Below are positions 46,715-56,197 of a stretch of 64,000 bases of DNA, piece by piece (position 1 is the first letter of the stretch; each line of letters starts with the position of its first letter). The translations under genes were made by a program, and so were the position numbers. Origin of the DNA: Legionella spiritensis (lineage in GTDB: Bacteria; Pseudomonadota; Gammaproteobacteria; Legionellales; Legionellaceae); the NCBI RefSeq assembly GCF_900186965.1, contig NZ_LT906457.1, positions 522,501 through 586,500 on the forward strand. The letters run 5' to 3'. The notes under the pieces were generated by a model, which saw only the letters and a list, made by a program, of their open reading frames with translations, ran no database searches and was not told the DNA's origin.

Positions 46715-47167
46715 CTAATTTTTGAGCAGTGAGTTGACATGCTGCATTTGCTGGCTAAAGCTGGATTGGGGCTGGGATGTGCAGGGATAGGCTTTGGTGA
46801 TACCAAGCCAGGCTACCTGGGATATCGTCATTTTATTTTTGTCACTCTGCTGGCTGGAGATCTCACGATAGGTTTGTACAATAATGCCGTTTAAGGTCAC
46901 CGAATTTAAGGAAACGTCCTTTGGCAGACAAAAAAGAGGCCGGCCCTGACTTTTGGCCAGTTCGTTTGCCTGAAGCAGTGTTTCGGCAATAGTCTCGGTG
47001 GTAATGGTTAATACGTTGCGAGCGGAACGGGCCCAGGCCTGGGCTTGAGGATCGGCCTTCATCTCCATTTGCGGAATATTATTAGAAATATTCATGTAAT
47101 GATCTATGGTGTCCGCATGAGTGAGTGCAGCCGCCAGGAAGAGGAATGAACTGATTAAAAGGCGCAT
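46715..47167 (-). CDS. Secreted Rap1a/Tai-like protein
   Basis: 150 residues. The start MRLLISSFLFLAAALTHADT gives a signal peptide with cleavage after LTHA, so the product is periplasmic or secreted; a start 30 codons earlier would bury it. The pattern FCLPKDVSLNSV...ISQVAWLGITKAYPC, with two cysteines about 50 residues apart, resembles the Rap1a/Tai immunity-protein domain known from type VI secretion. No secretion genes are adjacent, so an immunity role is not supported by context. Confidence 0.6.
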   Translation of the reverse strand: MRLLISSFLFLAAALTHADTIDHYMNISNNIPQMEMKADPQAQAWARSARNVLTITTETIAETLLQANELAKSQGRPLFCLPKDVSLNSVTLNGIIVQTYREISSQQSDKNKMTISQVAWLGITKAYPCTSQPQSSFSQQMQHVNSLLKN

Positions 47168-47370
47168 GGTATGTCCTGTATTGTGATCCGAAAGTCCGAT
47201 TTTGCACAAATAATAAACGATTGCAAGGCTTATAGACTGTACTGATTTTGCCGACAAGAATCAAGATGAAGGGGCTGTTGATATGCAAACGTTCGGCTGC
47301 CAATCTCTTTTTTGGATAAAGCAGGTGTACAAAACCTGTGCCGCTTAATGTTTCTTATGGCCGGTTTTGT

Positions 47371-47670
47371 TTATTGTCGAGGATGTATGGGCAGATAGCT
47401 TAAATGGTTACCGGTGTTTTCCAGCCCACATTCTTCATAAGTATTGTCAAGACACAGAAAAAAGTTTTGCGCACCGTGTTTCCTGGCGTCACGCACCGCG
47501 GCGTCCATGGTGGTGTAGATGGCCAATTCACGACCGTCATGGAGGTATTCGGTTTTTTTACCCTGAATTAACTCGACCAGATATTGTTGTAAATCGCTGC
47601 GGGAATAAATGAGGCCAACGGTTTTGTCGTCGGATAACACTAAAATTTCTTCCCGTGATATATTAGTCAT
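47371..47670 (-). CDS. Hypothetical protein, 99 residues
   Basis: I do not recognise a family. The start MTNISREEILVLSDD is preferred; an ATG 35 codons upstream would overlap the divergent gene's start. The protein is acidic and soluble, with a likely mixed alpha/beta fold and three cysteines near the end (FFLCLDNTYEEC is one segment). It is divergent from the DUF1499-like gene. Confidence 0.6.
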   Translation of the reverse strand: MTNISREEILVLSDDKTVGLIYSRSDLQQYLVELIQGKKTEYLHDGRELAIYTTMDAAVRDARKHGAQNFFLCLDNTYEECGLENTGNHLSYLPIHPRQ

Positions 47671-47778
47671 AACAGTGGATCCAGTGAAATATATAGTAAT
47701 TATAGAACAAGACGGGCAGTGTCCGTATAAAATAAGAACGCAGTCTCCGGGGACTGACAAAATATGGGAAGTCAATGT

Positions 47779-48210
47779 ATGAAAATGATTTTGACGGGAT
47801 TGGCCGTGATGATTCTCCTTGCGGTATTAGCCGTGTTGATGATGTATTTATTTCCAAAAATAAATTTTCGCGCCATGCCGGAGGGATTGGTGAATGGACG
47901 CCAGGATGAGCAAAAGCCTAACTGGGTCAGCAGCCTGGTTGCCCGGAATAACGCGCATTATATTGCGCCTCTCGCGATAAAAAATCTGTCTTCCCTGGCC
48001 GAATGTTTGTTAAAACAGGATAAAAATACAACACTTGTCAAGGTGGATGAATCATCTCTTATCGCTTATCGTCAAAGTACCGTGTTTCATTTCACCGACT
48101 GGATCGTCATTGACAGCCAAGGACAGGTCAGCGCTTCAGCGACTATGGGGCATTATGATTTCGGCAAGAATCGCCAATGGGTGGAAGCCATTCGGGCTTC
48201 GTGTACCTGA
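47779..48210 (+). CDS. DUF1499-like membrane-anchored protein
   Basis: 143 residues with one N-terminal membrane helix (MILTGLAVMILLAVLAVLMM). The remainder fits the DUF1499 pattern: PNWVSS near the start of the domain, YIAPL, a VFHFTDWIVID strand and the closing S-A-T-M-G-H-Y-D-F-G-K-N-R segment. The function of the family is unknown. GGAAG eight bases upstream supports this ATG; another ATG lies five codons earlier. Confidence 0.6.
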   Translation: MKMILTGLAVMILLAVLAVLMMYLFPKINFRAMPEGLVNGRQDEQKPNWVSSLVARNNAHYIAPLAIKNLSSLAECLLKQDKNTTLVKVDESSLIAYRQSTVFHFTDWIVIDSQGQVSASATMGHYDFGKNRQWVEAIRASCT

Positions 48211-48395
48211 TGACTGAACACCCGGGAATTATTGAAACACCTGTTTTTCTACAGGCTGATAAGATCACTGCGTCGGCCTGTTTTGGCGCTGTTCCCCCGA
48301 ACGGATGAATACGGCAAGACAGTTCGGTCATTGATATTCCTTTATGGCGAGGTTTGTGTTTTGATCGCAGGTATTCTTATCAAATTTGGTGAGTC

Positions 48396-49616
48396 ATGCA
48401 GGATTTTGCTAATAAAAAAATTGTTCTTGGGATCTGCGGAGGTATTGCCGCTTACAAATCGGCTTACCTGGTTCGGGAACTGACCCGTCTGGGTGCCACG
48501 GTGCAAGTGGTTATGACTCGATCCGCACAGGAATTTATTACGCCGCTTACCATGCAGGCGTTGAGCGGACGGGAAGTACGCTGTGATCTGCTGGATACCC
48601 AGGCGGAACGTGGTATGGGGCATATTGAACTGGCAAGGTGGGCGGATTATCTGCTGATAGCACCGGCATCGGCGAATTGTCTGGCAAAACTGGCGCATGG
48701 GATCGCCAACGATTTATTAAGTACCATCGCCCTGGTTACGGAAGCGCCTGTTGTTGTTTGCCCGGCCATGAATCGCAGCATGTGGGCGCATCCGGCCACC
48801 GTTCATAACAGCAAACTTCTTCGCGAGCGTGAGGTCATGCTGGTCGGGCCGGATGAAGGAAGCCAGGCTTGTGGTGAGGAAGGATTCGGCCGTATGAGTG
48901 ACGTCGAAACGATTATCGCGGCCATGCGCCTGCATTCGGTGCAACATCTGCTTAAAGGCCAGCGGATAATGATTACGGCTGGACCAACCCGTGAAGCGAT
49001 AGATCCGGTACGCTTTATCAGCAATCACAGTTCCGGAAAAATGGGATACGCCCTGGCTGAAGCCGCCCGTATGGCGGGTGCCGAGGTGATTCTGATTAGC
49101 GGGCCAACGGCCTTGGCTCCGCCGGCTGGTGTCAGTTTCTATTCCGTACAATCAGCCAGTGCCATGCACCGGCAGGTCATGACCCATTTCAAGGCGGGTA
49201 TGATATTTATCGGCTGTGCCGCCGTAGCTGATTTTACGGTAAAAGCCGCTTGTGAGCATAAAATCAAAAAAAAGGACAAACCGTCCCTGACCCTGAATCT
49301 GACCGCGAATCCGGATATCATCGCCGAAATCGCTGCCTCCGGCAAAGCGTCTTATGTGGTCGGTTTTGCTGCGGAAACTTCCGATTTGCTCAAGCACGCG
49401 AAAGAAAAACTGGCTGCCAAGAAAATGAATATGATCATCGCCAATCAGGTAGGGGAGGGTATGGGTTTTGATAAGGACGGCAATCAGGTGACAATTCTCA
49501 CCGCCGAATCACAAACCGAACTCCCTCTGGCTCACAAAACCCGTCTGGCCGGACAGATTATTGCAATTTTGGCGGCAACTATTCAAAATGGCGCATCCAT
49601 AAAAGAAAGGATATGA
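48396..49616 (+). CDS. coaBC: Phosphopantothenoylcysteine decarboxylase / phosphopantothenate-cysteine ligase
   Basis: Bifunctional coenzyme A enzyme. The N-terminal flavin decarboxylase domain (about 1-185) has GICGGIAAYKS, the histidine in MGHIELARWAD, APASANCLAKLAHG and PAMNRSMW. The C-terminal CoaB ligase domain (about 190-400) has AGPTREAIDPVRFISNHSSG and the KIKKKD loop. 406 residues, normal. It is followed after three bases by dut, then algC, an operon order common in gammaproteobacteria. Confidence 0.95.
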   Translation: MQDFANKKIVLGICGGIAAYKSAYLVRELTRLGATVQVVMTRSAQEFITPLTMQALSGREVRCDLLDTQAERGMGHIELARWADYLLIAPASANCLAKLAHGIANDLLSTIALVTEAPVVVCPAMNRSMWAHPATVHNSKLLREREVMLVGPDEGSQACGEEGFGRMSDVETIIAAMRLHSVQHLLKGQRIMITAGPTREAIDPVRFISNHSSGKMGYALAEAARMAGAEVILISGPTALAPPAGVSFYSVQSASAMHRQVMTHFKAGMIFIGCAAVADFTVKAACEHKIKKKDKPSLTLNLTANPDIIAEIAASGKASYVVGFAAETSDLLKHAKEKLAAKKMNMIIANQVGEGMGFDKDGNQVTILTAESQTELPLAHKTRLAGQIIAILAATIQNGASIKERI

Positions 49617-49619
49617 CAC

Positions 49620-50078
49620 ATGCCTCAAGCCATTCAACTGAAAATTCTTGATCCCCGCGTCGGCAGCGATATTGAGTTGCCGTCTTACGCCACGCCCGGC
49701 TCCGCCGGTCTGGATCTGCGGGTTTGTATTGATGAGCCGATGCAGATAGCACCTCAGGAAACGGTGTTATTGCCGACGGGTATCGCCATTTATATCGCCG
49801 ATCCTGATTTGGCGGCGGTTATTCTGCCACGTTCGGGGTTGGGACATAAACATGGCATTGTATTGGGTAATCTGGTCGGACTGATTGATTCCGATTATCA
49901 GGGCGAATTGAAAATTTCCTGCTGGAACCGCAACCAGGAACACTTTACCGTCCATCCCGGTGATCGCATTGCGCAACTGGTGTTTCTGCCTGTCACCCGC
50001 GCGGAATTTGCCATTGTGGACAGTTTTGCCGAATCCAGTCGCGGAGAAGGCGGTTTCGGAAGTTCCGGGAGAGGGTGA
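49620..50078 (+). CDS. dut: dUTP diphosphatase
   Basis: Trimeric dUTPase that removes dUTP and supplies dUMP. The five family motifs are visible in order: [40 protein letters not shown] and the C-terminal [12 protein letters not shown]. 152 residues. Its stop codon shares a base with the next gene's ATG. Confidence 0.96.
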   Translation: MPQAIQLKILDPRVGSDIELPSYATPGSAGLDLRVCIDEPMQIAPQETVLLPTGIAIYIADPDLAAVILPRSGLGHKHGIVLGNLVGLIDSDYQGELKISCWNRNQEHFTVHPGDRIAQLVFLPVTRAEFAIVDSFAESSRGEGGFGSSGRG

Positions 50079-51466
50079 TGAATTATCGGGAACGGCTGAT
50101 CGATCGTTCTGTTTTCCGGGCTTACGATATCCGCGGCGTGATCGGAGAGCAACTGGACGTCCATGCTTTTTATACCATCGGCAAGGCGGTTAGCTGCCGT
50201 TTGCGGGACTTGCAACGGGATCATATTTTTGTGGCCCGCGACGGGCGATTAACCAGCGAGTCCTTGTGTGCGGCGCTGGCGCAAGGGTTGGTCGACAGCG
50301 GCATCCATGTGGTGGATTTGGGCATGGTCGCATCGCCGGTTCTGTATTACGCCACGCATGTACATGGCATCGATTGCGGTTTGATAGTGACAGGCAGCCA
50401 TAATCCGGCGGAATATAACGGCATCAAGATTGTATTGGCCGGCAAGACGCTGGTTCAAAAAGATATCGATGGCCTGTTTGAGCGGGTTCGTCCCGGTCAT
50501 TTTCAACAAGGTGCAGGTACTCTGCAATCCAGGGACATTATTGCCGATTACATGGCGCGTATTGTGACCGATATCTCCCTGGCCCGTCCCTTGAAGGTGG
50601 TGGTGGATTGCGGCAACGGTGTAGCCGGCCCGGTCATTCCCGAAGTAATGACGCGTTTGGGATGTGACGTCGTTTCCCTGTATTGTGAGGTTGACGGCCG
50701 GTTTCCAAACCATCATCCCGATCCTACTATCGAGGCCAATTTAAGGGATTTGAAAGAGGAAGTCGTGCGGCATCAGGCGGATATAGGCCTGGCTTTTGAC
50801 GGGGATGCCGATCGTTTAGGGGTTGTAACGGAACTGGGCGAAGTTATCTGGCCTGATCGTTTGATGATGTTTTACGCGCGTGATTTATTGCAGGGCAAGC
50901 CCGGAGCCACCATTGTTTTTGACGTCAAATGTTCCAGCCATCTGGCCAGTGTTATTGAAGAGGCTGGCGGCGTGGCAAGGATGTGTCCGACGGGACATTC
51001 CATTGTCAAATCGGTGATGAGAGAGGAAAATGCGGCCCTGGCAGGAGAAATGAGCGGTCATCTTTTCTTCAAGGATCGCTGGTATGGCTTTGATGATGCC
51101 CTGTATAGTGCCTGTCGACTTCTGGAAATTATCAGCCGATCGCCTTTACCGGTTAGTGAACAGTTTCATCAGATCCCCAATGGCATTAATACCCCTGAAA
51201 TAAAAATACCAATAGCAGACGATGAAAAATTTGTGTTCATGCAACGTTTCAGTGAGGAAGCCGATTTTCCCGATGCGACGGTGATTAGCATCGACGGATT
51301 GCGTGTGGAATTTCCCTGCGGCTGGGGATTGCTGCGTGCTTCCAACACCACGCCTTGTCTGGTTGCGCGTTTTGAAGCAGATGATAAAAAAAGTCTGGAA
51401 TTGATCAAAAATCTGTTTAAAACGCAGTTGCACAAAATAAACGGGGCATTACCCCTTCCATTTTAG
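50078..51466 (+). CDS. algC: Phosphomannomutase/phosphoglucomutase
   Basis: Interconverts hexose 1- and 6-phosphates for LPS and exopolysaccharide precursors. Catalytic phosphoserine loop VTGSHNPAEYNGIK, metal-binding FDGDADRLGVV, sugar-binding GEMSGHLFF and phosphate-binding RASNTTPCLVARF. About 462 residues. GGAG six bases upstream selects this ATG over a GTG one codon earlier. Last gene of coaBC-dut-algC. Confidence 0.93.
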   Translation: MNYRERLIDRSVFRAYDIRGVIGEQLDVHAFYTIGKAVSCRLRDLQRDHIFVARDGRLTSESLCAALAQGLVDSGIHVVDLGMVASPVLYYATHVHGIDCGLIVTGSHNPAEYNGIKIVLAGKTLVQKDIDGLFERVRPGHFQQGAGTLQSRDIIADYMARIVTDISLARPLKVVVDCGNGVAGPVIPEVMTRLGCDVVSLYCEVDGRFPNHHPDPTIEANLRDLKEEVVRHQADIGLAFDGDADRLGVVTELGEVIWPDRLMMFYARDLLQGKPGATIVFDVKCSSHLASVIEEAGGVARMCPTGHSIVKSVMREENAALAGEMSGHLFFKDRWYGFDDALYSACRLLEIISRSPLPVSEQFHQIPNGINTPEIKIPIADDEKFVFMQRFSEEADFPDATVISIDGLRVEFPCGWGLLRASNTTPCLVARFEADDKKSLELIKNLFKTQLHKINGALPLPF

Positions 51467-51489
51467 GTTCTGTTTTTTATAAAAACCCG

Positions 51490-51583
51490 GTAGCCCGTAA
51501 GGAGGCCTGCGGCCGTATTGCGGGTTTGATGTGCCAATCAGGAACGTTATCCGGCATACAGCGAAGCCTTCATGACGGGCTGC
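51490..51583. repeat. GTAGCCCGT intergenic repeat, copy 3
   Basis: Starts GTAGCCCGTAAGGAGGCCTG, nearly identical to copy 1 for its first 60 bases, and ends TTCATGACGGGCTGC. It lies between the convergent algC and deacetylase genes and may act in transcript ending. Confidence 0.8.
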
Positions 51584-51604
51584 AAGGTGTCACGTCCTTT
51601 CATG

Positions 51605-52516
51605 TTATGGCTCAACAAGCCCTAGCCAGTGGTGGGCGATATCAATGCGGCGAGCTATCCAGATCTCTGGAAATTGGCGCAGATGACGGATGAATCGTTG
51701 CAACGCCATCGCCCGTGCAGGATGACCGCTGAATCGGGGATGCAAGCCTATGGACATGAGGGTTGTTCGGTTTTCCTGATAGAGAAAATCAAAGGTGTTG
51801 GTAAGCAGATTATAAAAATCATTGGCTTCGCAAAACCCAGGCGAGGTGGAATAACGAAAATCGTTGCAGACCAGCGTGTAGGGAATGATAAGATGCCGGC
51901 CTTCATAGTAGGGCAGATCGTCGGCATAGCTGTCGGAATCGTAAACAAAGCCCCCGAGTTCGAGCAGAAGGGCGCGAGTTTGTTCACTGCGTCTGCCGCT
52001 ATACCAGCCTTGTGGTTGTTTACCAGTCAGTTTTTTAATAGTGGAAACGCATAGCCGGATATGTTTTTTTTCTTCACTGCGCGACATCAAGCCGTGATCA
52101 ATCCAGCGCCAGCCGTGTCCGGCGAGTTCATGATCCGAATCCTTGAAATATTGGCATAATTCCGGATTCATGCGCAGTGCCTGGCCGGTGATAAAAAAGG
52201 TAAGGGGAATTTTTTCTTGCTCAAACAGGCGCAGCAAACGCCAGATCCCGACGCGACTGCCGTACTCAAACAATGATTCCATGCTCAAATGACGCATGCC
52301 GGCCGGTTTGGCTGTCAATGGGAATTCACCGCCGTACATTTCAGCCGTCTCATCGTTATTAAGGGGGGTTCGTTCGGCGCCTTCTTCATAGTTGATAACA
52401 AAATTAATGGCCATTCTTGCGCCATTGGGCCACTGAATATCAGGAGGATGGCGACCATAGCCAACCATGTTTCTTGGGGTTTTGCGATTATCCGAGCTCA
52501 AAGGTCGTGATCCCAT
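51605..52516 (-). CDS. Polysaccharide deacetylase-family protein, PuuE (allantoinase)-like
   Basis: 303 residues. The N-terminal MVGYGRHPPDIQWPNGARMA and the following INYEEGAER match the PuuE branch of the NodB-fold family, described as metal-independent allantoinases. HELAGHGWRWIDH and GWYSGRRSEQTRALLLE are further landmarks. Classic ureide-pathway neighbours are absent, so the true substrate may be a different amide or an N-acetyl sugar. Its start overlaps the end of the acetyltransferase gene by 29 bases, suggesting a two-gene operon. Confidence 0.8.
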   Translation of the reverse strand: MGSRPLSSDNRKTPRNMVGYGRHPPDIQWPNGARMAINFVINYEEGAERTPLNNDETAEMYGGEFPLTAKPAGMRHLSMESLFEYGSRVGIWRLLRLFEQEKIPLTFFITGQALRMNPELCQYFKDSDHELAGHGWRWIDHGLMSRSEEKKHIRLCVSTIKKLTGKQPQGWYSGRRSEQTRALLLELGGFVYDSDSYADDLPYYEGRHLIIPYTLVCNDFRYSTSPGFCEANDFYNLLTNTFDFLYQENRTTLMSIGLHPRFSGHPARAMALQRFIRHLRQFPEIWIARRIDIAHHWLGLVEP

Positions 52517-53336
52517 AAATGTTTTCCATAGGTAGCTCCGGCGGCTCTTTCAGATACATACGGGATGTTTCAAACACTTTTTCCATTTGATAACGGTTGA
52601 CCATAGCCACGGCGTGAGGATTGGTTTCGGGAATATCCAGAAATATCCTTTTCCACTTGGCATAACTTGTCATGGCCAGAAACAGATCGTCGGCAATGGC
52701 GGTCGTGTCGGCAAAGAGCGGCCCGATTTTAAACCCGTGCAGACAGGATCGGATCACGCCATAACCCTTTAGTTCATCGTCACGGAACCATCCGAAGGCC
52801 GCGCACTGCGGTTGACTGATCCAGCAACGTAAAAAATTGGTTCTCGGAGCGGGAAAATGGCGGCGATCATAATGCGATAATGCCTCGAAATGTTGTGGTA
52901 ATAATGGTTTGATGGCCTGAGGCAACGGGCTTACGACCGGCAATGACTGGCCGCTGTACCGGGCATTGGCGTGGGCAACCTTATAACCAAGACGTTCGTA
53001 TTTGGATAGCATGGCGGGCACGCCGTCGATTCCGGCATTACGATCACCTACATAAGCGAGCCTTTGTTTGGTCAGTTCCAGGCCGTACCCTTTGCCGCGA
53101 TAAACAGGATCGACGATATACAGGCCGCAGAAAGCGAATTGTTCATCGTAGATTACGGCAGAACCCACCGCGATAATCTGGTCATTCAGTTTGCCGGCAA
53201 AAAAACCGTTGGGATCGGCTTGATAAAAACATTCCGCATCATGCAAACCGGGATTCCAGCCTTCGTTGGTAGCCCACTGCATGGCTAGTTGTATTTCATC
53301 CCGTGTCATGCGAGTGACGGTATAATGAGCTGGCAT
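52488..53336 (-). CDS. GNAT acetyltransferase with C-terminal second domain
   Basis: 282 residues. The N-terminal GNAT domain has the acetyl-CoA motif LYIVDPVYRGKGYGLEL; the C-terminal half (about 140-280) looks like the domain found after GNAT in Acetyltransf_18-type proteins. GAAGGA eight bases upstream supports this start over one 11 codons earlier. Overlap with the PuuE-like gene suggests a joint role, for example acetylation and deacetylation of a small molecule; that is conjecture. Confidence 0.8.
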   Translation of the reverse strand: MPAHYTVTRMTRDEIQLAMQWATNEGWNPGLHDAECFYQADPNGFFAGKLNDQIIAVGSAVIYDEQFAFCGLYIVDPVYRGKGYGLELTKQRLAYVGDRNAGIDGVPAMLSKYERLGYKVAHANARYSGQSLPVVSPLPQAIKPLLPQHFEALSHYDRRHFPAPRTNFLRCWISQPQCAAFGWFRDDELKGYGVIRSCLHGFKIGPLFADTTAIADDLFLAMTSYAKWKRIFLDIPETNPHAVAMVNRYQMEKVFETSRMYLKEPPELPMENIYGITTFELG

Positions 53337-53475
53337 AATCCTTTTCCTTCTTCTTAATGCTATTTCCATCAGGCTTCTATTTTTAATATAGCATTTTCAC
53401 AGCATTTAAAAAGCATCCATACCGGGATTAGCCACGCTTTTGCATGGCGTACTAAAAAGGCATTTTGAAAAATTC

Positions 53476-53514
53476 GCAGCCTGTAAGGAGGCTGCCGGCC
53501 GGATTGCGGGTTTC
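53476..53514. repeat. GTAGCCCGT intergenic repeat, partial copy 4
   Basis: GCAGCCTGTAAGGAGGCTGC continuing to ATTGCGGGTTTC corresponds to the first 40 bases of the repeat; the right half is missing. Confidence 0.6.
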
Positions 53515-53598
53515 AGAGTAATGCGGCATGATTTGGCACTTTGGATTTTTTCCATGTCCTGCTACAGTTATCTTTTTTGCCATTCGGGTATGTGAATC

Positions 53599-54321
53599 AT
53601 GATAGTGACAAAAGAGATTGAGTATCAGGATGACGGGGTAAGCTGCCGTGGTTATCTGGCTTATGATGAGCGGAATCAACAACCCATGCCCGGCGTGATG
53701 GTCGCGCCTGATTGGGGCGGTCGGGGAGAGGCGGCCTGTGCGAAGGCAAGACAGCTTGCTGAAATGGGATACGCCGGTTTTGCTATCGATATGTATGGGA
53801 ACGCTCAATTAGGCCATGATAAAGTACAACGCCGGGCATTAATGACCCCCTTTATCCAGGATCGCGCCCGTCTGGCAGCTCGTATGAAGGCGGCGTTTGA
53901 GGCGCTCACCTCACAGTCCTCCCTGATCGATGCGAAAAAAACGGCGGCCATAGGCTATTGTTTTGGCGGGTTGTGTGTTCTTGATTTGGCAAGAACAGGT
54001 GCGGATATACGGGGCGCTGTCAGTTTTCACGGCTTGTTGTCCGAACCCCGGGGTGTGCCTCAAGCCGCGATTCGCGCTAAATTACTGGTTTTGCATGGTT
54101 ACGACGATCCGTTGGTGCCGCCGGAGCAAGTGACTCAATTTGCCGCTGAAATGACCATGAAAAAGGCCGACTGGCAAGTGCATATATACGGTTTGACCGC
54201 CCATTCCTTCACTGATCCGAAGGCCAATGACGATGAAATGGGGTTGCATTACAATAAAACGGCTGATTCGCGCTCGTGGACAACGACCAGCCAGTTTCTT
54301 AAGGAAATACTGGTTCTTTAA
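53599..54321 (+). CDS. Dienelactone hydrolase-family protein (paralogue 2)
   Basis: 240 residues, paralogous to the product of 28841-29566. Cysteine nucleophile in GYCFGG, aspartate in HGYDDPLV, histidine in LTAHSFTD. The shared blocks CFGGLCVLDLAR and VSFHGLLS are identical in the two. Substrate unknown. The ribosome site is weak. Confidence 0.85.
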   Translation: MIVTKEIEYQDDGVSCRGYLAYDERNQQPMPGVMVAPDWGGRGEAACAKARQLAEMGYAGFAIDMYGNAQLGHDKVQRRALMTPFIQDRARLAARMKAAFEALTSQSSLIDAKKTAAIGYCFGGLCVLDLARTGADIRGAVSFHGLLSEPRGVPQAAIRAKLLVLHGYDDPLVPPEQVTQFAAEMTMKKADWQVHIYGLTAHSFTDPKANDDEMGLHYNKTADSRSWTTTSQFLKEILVL

Positions 54322-54367
54322 TGATTGCTGGCTTTTACTGATCCAGCGCTCACATCATCAGAATCTG

Positions 54368-56197
54368 TCAGTCTTTCCCGGGAAGTGGTTTTTCATGGGA
54401 TAACCACGGCTGATCATAGTGAAAATCCTTTCTGGCCTGCTTAAGGGTACTGCCGGAGGCAACGGCCTCTATTATTTTTTGTTCGGTCACCTGAATGTTT
54501 TGTGCCTTGTCGAGCACGTCATCGACAAGGGATACGGGAATCACGAGCACGCCATTATCATCGCCAAAAATAAAATCGCCCGGATGGATGGTGACGCCCT
54601 GAATGGTAACCGGGCATTGTTCCCCGGATTTTTGCACCCGGTTTTTGCCGGTACGCATATAGGGGTCGAGATAAAACAGCGGGTAACCGCTCTTGCTAAT
54701 CTGTTTTATGTCGCGAGCGGCGCCGTTGATGACGGTTCCGGCCAATCTCCGCATTAAGGCAACCCGGGTCAGGATATCGCCCCATACCGTGCAATCTACC
54801 CGCCCTTGATTGTCTATCACCAGAACCGCTTTTTCCGGAACGTGATCGATGTAGTTGGCGGCTTGTTTAAAGGAGGCGACGGGTTTCTTATAAGGCTGGT
54901 ATTGCACGGTATAAGCGGGGCCAATCAGTTTTTTTCCCGGAGACAGGGGTTTGATGTGTAATAAAGCGCCTTCCACACCGCAGGCGTCGAGGGCGTCGGA
55001 AATTTCCGCCGAGTTGTATTGCTGCAAGCCGTTAATTCGTTTTTGCAGCAGGGCTTGGGGATTACCGGCCGTTTTGGAGGGCGCGACAAGAGAGGCGGCC
55101 TGTTCGATGATGGCTTGCGCCATGTCGTTTGTTGAACCATGACCGCCGATGTCATAAGTTGTCACGTCCGTCTCCCTGGCCACGTGAGTGACCGCCTGCC
55201 GGATGGCTTGAGCCGCTTTGTCATAGCCAAAATGTTCAAGCAGCAGGCCTATAGTCAGAAACATGGCGCCGGGGTTGGCGCTATGAGGTTTGATTCGGGG
55301 GCCGCTGCCATGCACCGGCTCGAAATAACAGCTATGATGGCCAATATTGGCGCTGGGGGCAAACCCCAGGCCTCCCATGACGGCGGCACCGACATCGGAC
55401 AACAGATCGCCAAACATATTTTCCGCAACGATGACACCAAACTCCTGCGGTCGTTTTACCAGCCAGAACGCGACCGCATCCACGTTTCGGATTTCTGCTT
55501 TAATATGCGGGTAATGTTGGGCAACCGACTCAAACAGCTCCCGGGCAAAAGCACTGCTTTGTCTCAATACGTTGGGTTTGTCCGCAAACGTGACCAGCGA
55601 CATTTTCCGTTGATGGGCGTATTGAAAGGCAAATTCAAACAGGCGAAGCAAACCGCGCCTGCTTTGCAAGCGCAGGGTACAACTTACCTCATCGTTGGGG
55701 ATCTCTTGCCAGAACCGGTGCTCCTGCAGCAATGTCCGGATGGGGGCGGGGATCGGGTGAAAATCAAAGCCTGAGTACAAACCTTCGGTATTTTCACGAA
55801 TGACGCAAAAATGAAAAGGGTTGGATTCATCAGTGATATTGAAGCAGGGCCGGACGTTGGCAAATAAATCCAGCTGTTGTCTTAACTGAATCAAGGGAGA
55901 AATATAAGACAAACCTTGTTGTTGCAGTTTTGCAGGCAATTCCTGCAAGGCTTCACGCTGTGGTTTGCTGGTGATGGCGCCAATCAGGGTGGCATCGCTG
56001 TCCCGGATCAATTGCCAGGTGCTTGCGGGAATGGGTTGCCCGGTTTTTTGCCAGCATGACCAGCCTATGTCGCCTTGCCGGATGGCAACCGGTAATCGCA
56101 AGGCGTGAAAAACAGGCAAGGCGGCTTCGGTGACCTCCCGGCCTATGCCGTCACCCGGTAAAACAGCGATGTTGAGTCGGTCGTTACGTTTCGCCAC
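54368..56197 (-). CDS. Fusion: beta-decarboxylating dehydrogenase + RraA-like aldolase/decarboxylase
   Basis: 609 residues. Residues about 8-360 are an isocitrate/isopropylmalate/tartrate dehydrogenase: VLPGDGIGREV, CVIRENTEGLYSG, ENMFGDLLSDVGAAVMGGLG and FEPVHGSGP. Residues about 395-600 are an RraA-type domain (AEISDALDACGV, VINGAARDI, FGDDNGVLVIP), the fold of 4-hydroxy-4-methyl-2-oxoglutarate aldolase/oxaloacetate decarboxylase. I know of no standard fusion of these two. It suggests an oxidised keto-acid passed to a lyase. The frame is continuous and the gene overlaps the one upstream by 14 bases. Last gene of the minus-strand run starting at rdgB. Confidence 0.85.
   Translation of the reverse strand: MAKRNDRLNIAVLPGDGIGREVTEAALPVFHALRLPVAIRQGDIGWSCWQKTGQPIPASTWQLIRDSDATLIGAITSKPQREALQELPAKLQQQGLSYISPLIQLRQQLDLFANVRPCFNITDESNPFHFCVIRENTEGLYSGFDFHPIPAPIRTLLQEHRFWQEIPNDEVSCTLRLQSRRGLLRLFEFAFQYAHQRKMSLVTFADKPNVLRQSSAFARELFESVAQHYPHIKAEIRNVDAVAFWLVKRPQEFGVIVAENMFGDLLSDVGAAVMGGLGFAPSANIGHHSCYFEPVHGSGPRIKPHSANPGAMFLTIGLLLEHFGYDKAAQAIRQAVTHVARETDVTTYDIGGHGSTNDMAQAIIEQAASLVAPSKTAGNPQALLQKRINGLQQYNSAEISDALDACGVEGALLHIKPLSPGKKLIGPAYTVQYQPYKKPVASFKQAANYIDHVPEKAVLVIDNQGRVDCTVWGDILTRVALMRRLAGTVINGAARDIKQISKSGYPLFYLDPYMRTGKNRVQKSGEQCPVTIQGVTIHPGDFIFGDDNGVLVIPVSLVDDVLDKAQNIQVTEQKIIEAVASGSTLKQARKDFHYDQPWLSHEKPLPGKD

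Noticed and set aside
48210-48308. A 32-codon frame between the DUF1499-like gene and coaBC
   Set aside because: No ribosome site or similarity; probably leader sequence.
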